Source: Candidatus Nanoarchaeia archaeon
Lineage (GTDB): Archaea; Nanobdellota; Nanobdellia; Woesearchaeales; JANQNE01
Direction: 5' to 3'
DNA: 57,467 bases
Assembly: GCA_028279725.1 (NCBI GenBank)
Contig: JANQNE010000003.1
Coordinates: 1 to 57,467 of the forward strand
The position numbers were made by a program, and so were the translations under genes. Shown one piece after another: positions 23,899-31,260 of the stretch; the first letter of the stretch is position 1, and each line of letters begins with the position of its first letter. The notes beneath the pieces were generated by a model. That model made no database searches and was not told where the DNA came from. It worked only from the letters and a program-made list of their open reading frames with translations.

Positions 23899-24031
23899 TG
23901 TTTTCCTCCAAAAGTTTTCTTACAGCAAATTCGAATATATGAGACTGATTTCTAAAAGAGCCCTCTCTAAGCTTATCTTTAACTTTAAGCATGATCTCTT
24001 CATTTATTGTTATGCTTGTCTGATGTTTCAT
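23885..24031 (-). CDS. Small RHH (CopG/Arc-like) regulator, first gene of the amidase operon
   Basis: The 48-residue protein reads MKHQTSITINEEIMLKVKDK as strand and helix A, then SFRNQSHIFEFAVRKLLEE as helix B. It is related in pattern to the three tandem RHH proteins at 5545-5989 (FRNKSHLVEVALKEF). An upstream in-frame ATG at 24037 would add two residues. The TATA-like TTTATATA (minus strand, about 24054-24061) stands about 23 bases before the ATG, i.e. leaderless. A regulator at the head of an operon for two secreted hydrolases suggests autoregulation of a costly, conditional weapon or feeding system. Confidence 0.75.
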   Translation of the reverse strand: MKHQTSITINEEIMLKVKDKLREGSFRNQSHIFEFAVRKLLEENNDTS

Positions 24032-24109
24032 ACACATTAGAATACATCATTCATATATAAACCTTTCGGTTAGTACTTACTTAGAAGTAGTTACATGAAA
24101 GGGTGTAAA

Positions 24110-24117
24110 TTTATAAG
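24110..24117 (+). promoter_or_regulatory. TATA box of taw3
   Basis: TTTATAAG, 21 bases before the ATG at 24139. Confidence 0.5.
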
Positions 24118-24138
24118 TACAGGCTTTCTACTAGCCAT

Positions 24139-24702
24139 ATGGAAGGGTTTGAATTGCACAAAAAGAACTGCCTAGAGAAGGCTGATAAGAGCAGTATTGG
24201 AGGGGTAGACAGCAGGATAAAAGAGCTTTGTGAACAGATCAATTCTGATGAGAGTTATTTTACAACTTCTTCCTGCTCTGGAAGGGTGGTGTTACGGAAA
24301 GAGCCAGTTGGAGCTAAGAAAAATGAGATTGAATGGCCGTTTGTTTCTCATGATCTTGTTGAATTTGATGATCTAAAAAGTAAGTTAGTAACGTTGCCTG
24401 AAGAAGATGTTTGGTTTGTGATGGAAGCGCCTATATTGCATATATGCTGCAGGTCACTTGAAGATGCTCAGAAGATGCTTGATGTTTTTAGAAATGAAGG
24501 TTTCAAAAGAAGCGGGATAACTGGTGTTAAAAGTAAAATAATGGTTGAGATTATCGGAACTGAGCATATGGATGCTTTAGTTGCAAAGAATTCTGAATTG
24601 GTTGTTAGCGAAGATTATCTTAAGTTATTGGTTGAAGAAGCTAATAAGAAATTAAAGAAAAGCTGGGATAAGTCAGAGAAAGTTAAAAATAAAATAAAAT
24701 AA
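24139..24702 (+). CDS. taw3: tRNA wybutosine-synthesis methyltransferase Taw3/TYW3
   Basis: This 187-residue protein carries FTTSSCSGRVVL (near 39-50), the conserved Taw3/TYW3 motif, followed by EDVWFVMEAPILHICCRSLE (near 95-115) and GFKRSGITGVKSKIMVEIIG. The length fits the archaeal family. The enzyme methylates a wyosine-type intermediate at position 37 of tRNA-Phe, next to the anticodon, using S-adenosylmethionine. It is a single gene with its own leaderless promoter, convergent with the surface protein gene and sharing a hairpin terminator. Confidence 0.9.
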   Translation: MEGFELHKKNCLEKADKSSIGGVDSRIKELCEQINSDESYFTTSSCSGRVVLRKEPVGAKKNEIEWPFVSHDLVEFDDLKSKLVTLPEEDVWFVMEAPILHICCRSLEDAQKMLDVFRNEGFKRSGITGVKSKIMVEIIGTEHMDALVAKNSELVVSEDYLKLLVEEANKKLKKSWDKSEKVKNKIK

Positions 24703-24723
24703 AAAGAAGAATTATTCTTCTTT
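24703..24723. terminator. Bidirectional hairpin between convergent genes
   Basis: AAAGAAGAA (24703-24711), loop TTA, TTCTTCTTT (24715-24723): perfect 9-bp stem between taw3 and the convergent surface protein gene, giving T-rich ends on both strands. Confidence 0.55.
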
Positions 24724-27147
24724 CTGTGGTGCTATCAGATACTTGAATACCAAGAATACTGCGACAGCGATTACTACAAGGTTTCCGAAGATAAGCAAGA
24801 ATGTGTATCCTCCGCTCTGTTTAAAGGATCTCTCTTCTCCATCTTCTCCGATCTCCTGGCCGACTGCTCCGCCGTCTTCCATTATGTCTTCAGCTTTCTG
24901 CTCTAAGATTATAGCTTCTGAATCTTCCTCATCCTGTTCTACCTGGATGCCGTCAGCAGCACAATCTTTGACAACCAGTTCAGCAACAGATTTGTCGCTT
25001 AGGTCATCTTCAGCATAGTAAGCCATAACAGTTATCTTGTATGTTCCTGGCTTCATGTCCCTAGCATCGATTGAATATGTTTTTGAAAACTCAATGTCAT
25101 CTTCGTCAATCCTGTTATCAAATTCGAAATCGATCTCATCATCGATTTTGAAATCAGGACCTATGACTTCGATTACACCTTCATTTTCTTTCCTGTCTCC
25201 GATGTTCAAAACTTTAACAGAGAAACTTGTTGATCTTATACATTCAACTGTACTTTGGCCAAAAGCAGCTTTTGTGATCATAAGCTTGTGCGTTTCCTTT
25301 TCAACAGGAAGCTTTACAGTCCATGTAACTTCATGATCTGCTCTTTCATCATCTCTTCCTTCAACTTCGATAACTATATCATAGCTTGAAGTATCAACTT
25401 TGTAAGGAACTGTGAATTCTAAGTCTACAGTCTTGCTCTTTCCAGAGTTAATGCTGAATTCGCTTGATTCTAATTCAATATCATCTTCGTCATCGATGCC
25501 TTCTACAGTAACCTTTACTGATACATCATCGATGTCTATATCTGAGGATGAGCTGAACAAGTTTTCTATCTTTAGGTCGATCTCAACCTTATCTCCTGGC
25601 TTAGCTTCATGTTTTACAGTGTCTCCGTTATCCATGTTTGAATGAGTTTCACTTTCAACACTTATATCAAGATCTTCTATCCTTAACATCATCTCTGTGC
25701 TTAGGTAGAACTTTGTGATTGTTGCGTTAGCTTCATTAGATCTTATCTCTATGTTTCCGATATCCATGTCTGAACCAGAATCCTGGTCTAAGGGTATATA
25801 TCCTTTAACATAGATTGTCTGAGACCCTCCTACAAGAAGGCTTCCGACGTCTAATGTTGAATAAAAGTTTGAGTTATCTTTTGAGAACTCAATTTTGTAA
25901 TCTGAACTTGCAGTGCTTGAAACTGTGATCCCAGTAAGGCTTGAATCACCAGCTGATCCTGCGTTTGAAAGAGTGAATGATGTTGTTACATTTTTTCCTC
26001 TCTCTTCTCCGCTTTCACTTCCAAGATTAACTTCAGCAGGAACTCCGATAAAAGCTCCAGCACTTCTTACTTCAGCTGAATAAGATTCTGTGTGGCTTTT
26101 TCCAGCTCCGTAGTTGATTGTTATATTTCCGGTATAATCTCCATCAATATAACTTACCTGAGGTGTTATAGCGATTGTGATATTTTTCTCTTCTCCAACA
26201 GCCAATGAAACTGAAGAACCACCATTAACAGTTATGTATGAACTTGCGATTGTTGTGTTAGCATCTTTTGCCAGATCAGTAGCTGTGAATGAGACTGAGC
26301 TTAGAGCAACATTTCCTGAGTTTTTGATCTTCAGTGTTGTAGTTGCATCCTGGCTTGAAGTCCTTACGATAACAGCTTTTGATATCGATTCTGTTATCTG
26401 GATAGCTTCGTTAACAGCTTCAACTGTTGCTGTTAATGTGTTGTTTATCTGGCCACCATTGTGTGTTGCCATGATCTTTCCGCTGTATGATCCAGTGCTG
26501 TTAGCAGGAGCTGTGATCGTAAAGTTGATATCTCTTGATTCTCCATAGTTAAGAGTTGTCGGATTTGGATCCATAACAACGTTTAATGAAGAGATGTTCT
26601 GTGAAGAACCGATCAAGTCAGTAGCTGCGAATGTTACAGCCAGATCACTGTTTCCTGTGTTTGTTATTGTGAATGATCCTTTGTTAGAGTTGCCTTCTGC
26701 AACAGTAACAGCAGCATCAGCGATTGTCATTGCAGGAGCTGCATTAACATTTAATGTTATGACAAAGCTGTCATAATTTCCAGCTCCAGCAGTTATATTT
26801 AGTGTTCCCTGGAATGCTTCGTTTTTAGCACCAGCAGGAACTGTTATACTGTAGTTGACAGATTCAGTTGTTGAATTTGCCAAAGAATGTGAATTTGAAA
26901 CATTATATGATACACTTACAGAAGTCTGATTTGTTGTAGCACCTATGAAGTCTATTGTTGAAGGAAGACTTATTGTCACAGAATCAGTCGTGTTTGTGTT
27001 CTGTATCGTGAATGTGCCAGTTATTGTTTCGCTGACATTTGCTGCAAAAGTCTGTGAACTTACTGGTGTTACAGTAATATCTCCAGCAGCGCTAACTCCA
27101 AGAGCTAGACTAAGTAAAATTAGAATTGATATCAATAGTTTTTTCAT
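24712..27147 (-). CDS. S-layer-like surface protein of Ig-fold repeats with C-terminal membrane anchor
   Basis: The 811 residues have a signal peptide (MKKLLISILILLSLALGVSA), then about six beta-rich repeats of ~100 residues with NEW3/CARDB-like patterns (FTIQNTNTTDSVTISLPS, SFTITNTGNSDLAVTF, TLKIKNSGNVALSSVSF), an acidic membrane-side domain (500-700) and a C-terminal helix GYTFLLIFGNLVVIAVAVFL followed by KYLIAPQKEE. Asn-x-Thr/Ser sites are abundant, fitting N-glycosylation. This build is usual for archaeal cell-surface proteins exposed outside. The ribosome site AGGTGG sits about 8 bases before the ATG; the TATA-like segment is at 27194-27203. Confidence 0.85.
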   Translation of the reverse strand: MKKLLISILILLSLALGVSAAGDITVTPVSSQTFAANVSETITGTFTIQNTNTTDSVTISLPSTIDFIGATTNQTSVSVSYNVSNSHSLANSTTESVNYSITVPAGAKNEAFQGTLNITAGAGNYDSFVITLNVNAAPAMTIADAAVTVAEGNSNKGSFTITNTGNSDLAVTFAATDLIGSSQNISSLNVVMDPNPTTLNYGESRDINFTITAPANSTGSYSGKIMATHNGGQINNTLTATVEAVNEAIQITESISKAVIVRTSSQDATTTLKIKNSGNVALSSVSFTATDLAKDANTTIASSYITVNGGSSVSLAVGEEKNITIAITPQVSYIDGDYTGNITINYGAGKSHTESYSAEVRSAGAFIGVPAEVNLGSESGEERGKNVTTSFTLSNAGSAGDSSLTGITVSSTASSDYKIEFSKDNSNFYSTLDVGSLLVGGSQTIYVKGYIPLDQDSGSDMDIGNIEIRSNEANATITKFYLSTEMMLRIEDLDISVESETHSNMDNGDTVKHEAKPGDKVEIDLKIENLFSSSSDIDIDDVSVKVTVEGIDDEDDIELESSEFSINSGKSKTVDLEFTVPYKVDTSSYDIVIEVEGRDDERADHEVTWTVKLPVEKETHKLMITKAAFGQSTVECIRSTSFSVKVLNIGDRKENEGVIEVIGPDFKIDDEIDFEFDNRIDEDDIEFSKTYSIDARDMKPGTYKITVMAYYAEDDLSDKSVAELVVKDCAADGIQVEQDEEDSEAIILEQKAEDIMEDGGAVGQEIGEDGEERSFKQSGGYTFLLIFGNLVVIAVAVFLVFKYLIAPQKEE

Positions 27148-27190
27148 TTTTTAACCACCTTTTCAGTTTATTTTCGATCGTAAATTGAAT

Positions 27191-27209
27191 TAGCTTAAAA
27201 ATATAGCTA
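27191..27209 (-). promoter_or_regulatory. TATA box flanked by an inverted repeat, surface protein promoter
   Basis: TATTTTTAAG (minus strand, 27194-27203) is flanked by TAGCT (27191-27195) and AGCTA (27205-27209), a possible operator over the TATA box. Spacing to the ATG leaves a short leader with the ribosome site. Confidence 0.35.
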
Positions 27210-27266
27210 TAATAGTTGTTAGTATTGGTGAGTAGTACTAGTTCTATATAAATGTTTCGATAGTTT

Positions 27267-27288
27267 TAGAAGCAGTAGAAGGCTTCTA
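27267..27288 (-). terminator. Hairpin over the RuBisCO stop codon
   Basis: TAGAAGC (27267-27273) and GCTTCTA (27282-27288) form a perfect 7-bp stem; the right arm contains the stop codon. It probably marks the 3' end of the mRNA or protects it. Confidence 0.4.
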
Positions 27289-28551
27289 GTGCCAGATTTT
27301 GAGGGTTTTAGCAAGCTCAGGATGGGTTTTTGCGTATTCTTTTTGGCTAATTCCACTTAATTTGGCATCTACAGCCTGTCTAATGGCGATTGCGCCTGCT
27401 CTGGTGCCGTCTGGATGGCCATGACAGCCGCCTCCAAACTGAGCTACAATGTTTGTTCCCATCCTGTCAATAAGTGTTGGGATCATTCCTGGATGCAGGC
27501 CGCCAGAAGCTACTGATAGAACTGGTTTGATACCATACCAATCTTGGCTTAAAGAATGGAATGGAGTATTTTGTTTTGACTTCTTTTGATGCATCTTTTC
27601 TTCAATATCCTGAACTTCTCCTGCTGACCCTTCCATCTTACCAACATGAGCTGTTCCTATATGCAGCTGATCAACTCCGATCAGTCTTGAGCATTTGGCT
27701 ATTGTCATCATAGATATCCCATGCTTTGGATTTCTGGTCAGAGCACCATGCATCGCTCTATGGGCGTGGATAACATGAGTGATCTTATCTCTAACTGTCT
27801 GGAGACCAGACCAACCACAAGTAAGGATATCCAGCATAATGTATTCTCCACCTAATGATCTTACATATTCTGCTCTTTTTAGCATCTCGAATGTTTCTGC
27901 TGTAATGTTTGCCATATAGATCTTTTTTTCTCCTGTCTCTTTCTCTGCTTTGTCTCTTAATTTTAGAGTTTCTTTTATCCTTTTGTTGAACTTGTTGAAT
28001 TTCATGGAGGATAGATTTTCGTCATCTTTTACGACGTCTAATCCTCCGACCCATGCTTCATAAGCTGTTTTAGCATGCTGTTTTTCATTCAAGCCTACTT
28101 TTGGCTTTACAATTGTTCCCACTAAAGGCCTGTTCTTAACTTTCAGAAGTTTTCTTATTCCTTTTACACCATATCTTGGACCTTTGAATGATTTAACTAT
28201 AGATTTTGGAAATGAGATATCCTGTAATCTTAGATTATTGACAGCTTTCATGCCGAAGATGTTTCCTGCAATACTTGAAAGAATTTCTGGCATGTTACCA
28301 GCTTCAAAGAGCTCTTTTGGATATGCAATCTTGATCTCTTTTGTCTTCTTATTTATATCGAAAACTGAAGGCCTTAGTTTTTTTGCAATACTAGGATTCA
28401 TAGTATGGACTGCTGTCCATGTTCCTATGGATGATTCACCAGCTACGTGGTTGCATGCTTTTTCAAAAGAAATCCTGTTCGGTTCCATGTAGTATTCTGT
28501 AACTACATCATTCTTACCCGGTTTGTATCTAAGATCAATATAATCTAACAA
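27286..28551 (-). CDS. rbcL: RuBisCO large subunit, archaeal form III type
   Basis: The 421-residue protein keeps the catalytic set: GTIVKPKVGL (first Lys near 149), GGLDVVKDDENL (carbamylated Lys near 175, metal-binding Asp/Glu 177-178), HAHRAMHGALTRNPKHG, loop 6 HIGTAHVGKMEG (Lys near 305), SVASGGLHPGM and AQFGGGCHGHPDGTRAG. Form III enzymes carboxylate ribulose bisphosphate made from AMP in the nucleotide-salvage pathway; they are not evidence of the Calvin cycle. The AMP phosphorylase and isomerase partners are not in this window. GTG at 28560 is possible, but AGGTGA followed by six T places TTG (28551) best, giving MLDYIDLRYKP as in relatives. Confidence 0.93.
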   Translation of the reverse strand: MLDYIDLRYKPGKNDVVTEYYMEPNRISFEKACNHVAGESSIGTWTAVHTMNPSIAKKLRPSVFDINKKTKEIKIAYPKELFEAGNMPEILSSIAGNIFGMKAVNNLRLQDISFPKSIVKSFKGPRYGVKGIRKLLKVKNRPLVGTIVKPKVGLNEKQHAKTAYEAWVGGLDVVKDDENLSSMKFNKFNKRIKETLKLRDKAEKETGEKKIYMANITAETFEMLKRAEYVRSLGGEYIMLDILTCGWSGLQTVRDKITHVIHAHRAMHGALTRNPKHGISMMTIAKCSRLIGVDQLHIGTAHVGKMEGSAGEVQDIEEKMHQKKSKQNTPFHSLSQDWYGIKPVLSVASGGLHPGMIPTLIDRMGTNIVAQFGGGCHGHPDGTRAGAIAIRQAVDAKLSGISQKEYAKTHPELAKTLKIWH

Positions 28552-28586
28552 AAAAATCACCTCTCTTTAAAATTTTTTAATTTTTA

Positions 28587-28626
28587 AGAGATACCAGAGA
28601 TTTCTTGTAAATTTCTCAGTATCTCT
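28587..28626 (-). terminator. Hairpin between the acidic protein gene and RuBisCO
   Basis: AGAGATAC (28587-28594) pairs with GTATCTCT (28619-28626), with a further GAGA pairing inside. On the minus strand it follows the acidic protein gene and is followed by an AT-rich stretch (28566-28586) that may hold the RuBisCO promoter. Confidence 0.45.
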
Positions 28627-28627
28627 T

Positions 28628-29350
28628 TTACTCTTTTTTTTCTTTAGTATCGATAACTTCTAAATCTGGCTCTTGTTTAGTGCTTTTTTCCATCTTTTCG
28701 ATATCTTCTTTCTGTTCCTGTATCTCTGCTTTCTCTTCTTCAACTTCTTTCTCTTCCTGTTCTACTGCTTCTTTTATCTTTTCTTCTCCTTCTTCGAAGC
28801 TTAGCTGTTCTTCTGGTTTTTCTTCTTCATCCTTATGTATGAACTTCTCTTTGATCTTCTCGAAGAAGCCTTTTTCTTCGTGCTCTTCTATAGGAGCTTC
28901 TTCCTTGTGGGTAAACCTTTCTTTGATCTTTTCAAAGAAGCCTTTTTCTTCTGTAGGTTCTTCTTTTACTTCTTCGACAGCTGATTCTTCTTTTATTTCT
29001 TCTACTTTTTCCTCAGGTCGAGGTTCTTCAATATCAAGCTTCTGTTGTACTTCTTTTGTCTCTTCAGCAGGTGATTCGTTAACTTCTATCTCTGGCTCTT
29101 TGATATCTAGTTCTTTTTCAAGCTCTTCTGGTTTTATCTCTTCGGGTTGAGAGCCAGACTCTGTCTGGATGACTGGTTCTTCCTTAGGCTGTTCTGTTAC
29201 AGGCTCTTCAGCCGGCTTTTCCTCAGGAACATCTTTGCTTATGATCTTTTCAGCCATCTTGACTGCATCATCCATGGAAGGAGCAAGCCCATTATCTTTT
29301 AGTGATTTAGCTAAAGCGTTAACTTTTTTGACTTTTTCAACATAATCCAT
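28628..29350 (-). CDS. Acidic, Glu/Pro-rich disordered protein with dehydrin-like segments
   Basis: Of 240 residues, 1-40 form a short helical domain (DYVEKVKKVNALAKSLKDNG) and the rest is Glu/Lys/Pro-rich and predicted disordered. Two near-identical amphipathic segments occur: EKGFFEKIKERFTHKEE (near 134) and EKGFFEKIKEKFIHKDE (near 160). These look like the K-segment of plant dehydrins, which folds into a helix on membranes or proteins; homology is not claimed. There is no signal or membrane helix. It may be a stress or scaffold protein. The shared hairpin separates it from RuBisCO. Confidence 0.7.
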   Translation of the reverse strand: MDYVEKVKKVNALAKSLKDNGLAPSMDDAVKMAEKIISKDVPEEKPAEEPVTEQPKEEPVIQTESGSQPEEIKPEELEKELDIKEPEIEVNESPAEETKEVQQKLDIEEPRPEEKVEEIKEESAVEEVKEEPTEEKGFFEKIKERFTHKEEAPIEEHEEKGFFEKIKEKFIHKDEEEKPEEQLSFEEGEEKIKEAVEQEEKEVEEEKAEIQEQKEDIEKMEKSTKQEPDLEVIDTKEKKE

Positions 29351-29411
29351 TTTCCAAAACCCCCTATATATAATGCATCCTAAAATAATTGGATATTTAA
29401 AGGTTTCTTTA

Positions 29412-29879
29412 CTATATTATATAGATGGAATCTCTTTCTTCATCTATGACTTCTTTTACATTGAACAGTGATCTTATCTTCTTTTCGATCTCATCATGTC
29501 TTTCTGATTTCTTTAGGACTGAGAGGATGAATCTTTCTTTTCCTACACGTTTTATTTCATTTAATCCTTTTTCTAAGTCCTGGAACAGGTGGATCGCTGT
29601 CATAGAAATAACATAGTCAAATGTGTTGTCTTTGAAAGGAAGATTTTCTGCATCTGCCTGGATGAAATTTCCTCTTCCTTGTTTTAGGAGTCCGATGCTT
29701 GGATCTATCCCGATACATTTGCAGTTCCAGTGTGAGCATAATCCTGTTCCGCAGCCAACATCAAGAAGCTTTTCTTTTGGTTTTGGATCTATGTATTTTG
29801 AGATAATCTTTAGTTTTTTAAGCTGCTCTTCTCCGTGGAGCTCGTTATAGCTTTCTGCGATAGTGTCGTAATAGTTCAT
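29412..29879 (-). CDS. Class I SAM-dependent methyltransferase
   Basis: The 155 residues have motif I LLDVGCGTGLCSHW (near 38-51), the acidic end of strand 2 in CIGIDPSIGLL (near 56-66), IQADAENLPFKDNTFDYVIS (near 74-93) and the following strand, typical of the Methyltransf_11 family. It is shorter than most (200-250), missing the usual C-terminal strands and substrate region, so the substrate cannot be told. It begins YYDTIAESYNELHG, the usual N-terminus of such enzymes. It is divergent from the PLP enzyme gene. Confidence 0.85.
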   Translation of the reverse strand: MNYYDTIAESYNELHGEEQLKKLKIISKYIDPKPKEKLLDVGCGTGLCSHWNCKCIGIDPSIGLLKQGRGNFIQADAENLPFKDNTFDYVISMTAIHLFQDLEKGLNEIKRVGKERFILSVLKKSERHDEIEKKIRSLFNVKEVIDEERDSIYII

Positions 29880-29931
29880 CTTTATTGAGGGGAAGAGTAC
29901 ATTTATAAATAGTTAACCATTTCTGCAATCT

Positions 29932-30738
29932 ATGAAAGAGAAAGTTATTGAGCTGCTCAAAAAGTACAGCGGACATGATAATATCGAGCTTACTTCAAGA
30001 GGAAACACTGCAATATTTGCAGCACTTTACTGCTGCAGAAAGCTTAATCCTGGGAAGGTATTGATTCCTGAGCAAGGAGGCTGGTTAACATATCCGAAAT
30101 ATCCAAAGATGCTTGGGATGGATGTTGTTGAAGTCAAGACTGACAGGGGTGTTGTTGATCTTGAAGATCTAAAAAGTAAGCTGGATGGTGCTAGCTGTTT
30201 TTTATACTGTAATCCTGCAGGTTATTTTGCAGAGCAGCCTGTGAAAGAGATCTATGAAGTTTGTAAGGAGAAATGTTTAGTTATCCTTGATATATCCGGA
30301 TGTATCGGTGATTCTGATTTTGGAAAGTATTGTGATCTTAGTGTCGGAAGTTTTGGAAAATGGAAGCCAGTCAATTTAGAGTATGGAGGATTTCTATCTG
30401 CAAAGGACAAGAAAATTTTTGAAGATCCAAAAGAGATATTCAACACAACAAGTTTTGATGAAGGTTATGCTGAAGTTTTAGTTGGGAAATTAAATGGGGT
30501 TGGTGAAAGATTAAAGATATTTTATGAGAAATGTAAGGAGATAAAAGAAGACCTAAAGGATTTTGATGTTATTCATCCAGATAAGAAAGGAGTTGTTGTG
30601 GTTGTCGGATTTAAGGATGATGCTGAAAAGGAAAAGATTATTAAATACTGCGATGAAAATAGTTATGAATATACATTATGCCCGCGTTATATAAGGGTCA
30701 ATGAGAATGCTGTCAGTATTGAAGTAAAAAGATTATGA
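29932..30738 (+). CDS. Short PLP-dependent enzyme of the DegT/DnrJ aminotransferase type
   Basis: The 268 residues show TSRGNTAIFAALYCCRKLNP (PLP phosphate region, near 20-40), PEQGGWLTYPKY, FLYCNPAGYFAEQP (near 87-100), VILDISGCIGDSDFGKY (Asp contacting the ring, near 120-135) and SVGSFGKWKPVNLEYGG, whose Lys (near 142) is the candidate Schiff-base residue. DegT enzymes transaminate keto-sugars for surface glycans. This copy lacks roughly the last 100 residues of the ~370-residue family, so it may be a different small PLP enzyme. The 91-nt element follows its stop by 5 bases. Confidence 0.75.
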   Translation: MKEKVIELLKKYSGHDNIELTSRGNTAIFAALYCCRKLNPGKVLIPEQGGWLTYPKYPKMLGMDVVEVKTDRGVVDLEDLKSKLDGASCFLYCNPAGYFAEQPVKEIYEVCKEKCLVILDISGCIGDSDFGKYCDLSVGSFGKWKPVNLEYGGFLSAKDKKIFEDPKEIFNTTSFDEGYAEVLVGKLNGVGERLKIFYEKCKEIKEDLKDFDVIHPDKKGVVVVVGFKDDAEKEKIIKYCDENSYEYTLCPRYIRVNENAVSIEVKRL

Positions 30739-30742
30739 AACA

Positions 30743-30833
30743 GCATATTGCGCTTCGTGCCGCTTCTGTTTCAGAAGTGATACAGATTCAAGCTTTTTTG
30801 ATGTTTGCTTGAGTACTTCGCTTGGCAATATGC
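30743..30833. other. 91-nt structured intergenic element, copy 2
   Basis: Perfect 9-bp stem: GCATATTGC (30743-30751) pairs with GCAATATGC (30825-30833). Inside it are GCTTCGT, then CGCTTCTG-TTT-CAGAAGTG (an 8-bp hairpin with one G-U), CAGATT, TCAAGC ... GCTTGA closing a loop that contains TTGATGT, and ACTTCGCTTG. Length and motif places equal copy 1 (10217-10307) while the stem bases differ, so pairing is conserved rather than sequence. It lies 5 bases after the PLP enzyme gene and 11 bases before the ribosome site of the zinc-ribbon gene. Confidence 0.7.
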
Positions 30834-30857
30834 CTGTCTTTTATGAGGTGTATGAAA

Positions 30858-31259
30858 ATGGCTTTAGAAGAACCAACGGATATGAACGAACTGGTATATT
30901 ATACTAGTCGTGATCTTGATAATGGCGGAGAGGTCTTCTGCTGGGTCAAAAGAGGAAAGTGTCCTGCATGCGGAAACGGATTTATGGGAAAACCAAAGGA
31001 TGAGAAGACTGGCAAGGCTAAGATAAGAGCAAAGGAGTATGTTTGTCCTGAGTGCGGTCACACTGTCGAGAAAACTGAATATGAAGAGACACTGACAGCA
31101 GAAGCAAAGTATACCTGTCCTGAATGCGGCAAACAAGGGGAAACTACCGGGCCTTTCAAGAGGAAGAAGGTTAAGGGTGTTGATACTTTAAGACTGCAGT
31201 GCGAGCATTGCGGCGGTAATATAGATATAACCAAGAAGATGGCTAAGAAGAAAGAATAA
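30858..31259 (+). CDS. Multi-zinc-ribbon protein
   Basis: This 133-residue protein has four CxxC pairs: GKCPACGNGF (near 27-36), YVCPECGHTV (near 58), YTCPECGKQG (near 82) and LQCEHCGGNI (near 112), together two zinc ribbons or more. Zinc ribbons of this kind bind RNA, DNA or ribosomal parts; no specific role is seen. The start at 30858 is chosen because GAGGTG (30845-30850) is seven bases before it; ATG 30852 would be too close. One base separates it from metG, and its Lys-rich tail (MAKKKE) resembles the start of MetRS (MAKKKF). Confidence 0.78.
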   Translation: MALEEPTDMNELVYYTSRDLDNGGEVFCWVKRGKCPACGNGFMGKPKDEKTGKAKIRAKEYVCPECGHTVEKTEYEETLTAEAKYTCPECGKQGETTGPFKRKKVKGVDTLRLQCEHCGGNIDITKKMAKKKE

Positions 31260-31260
31260 G

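Noticed and set aside
23525-24040. 171-residue plus-strand frame across the amidase start
   Set aside because: It is opposite the amidase and RHH genes, which have clear domains, a TATA box and coupling.
27286-28551. Calvin-cycle carbon fixation
   Set aside because: The sequence is form III and no phosphoribulokinase or small subunit is present; AMP salvage fits better.
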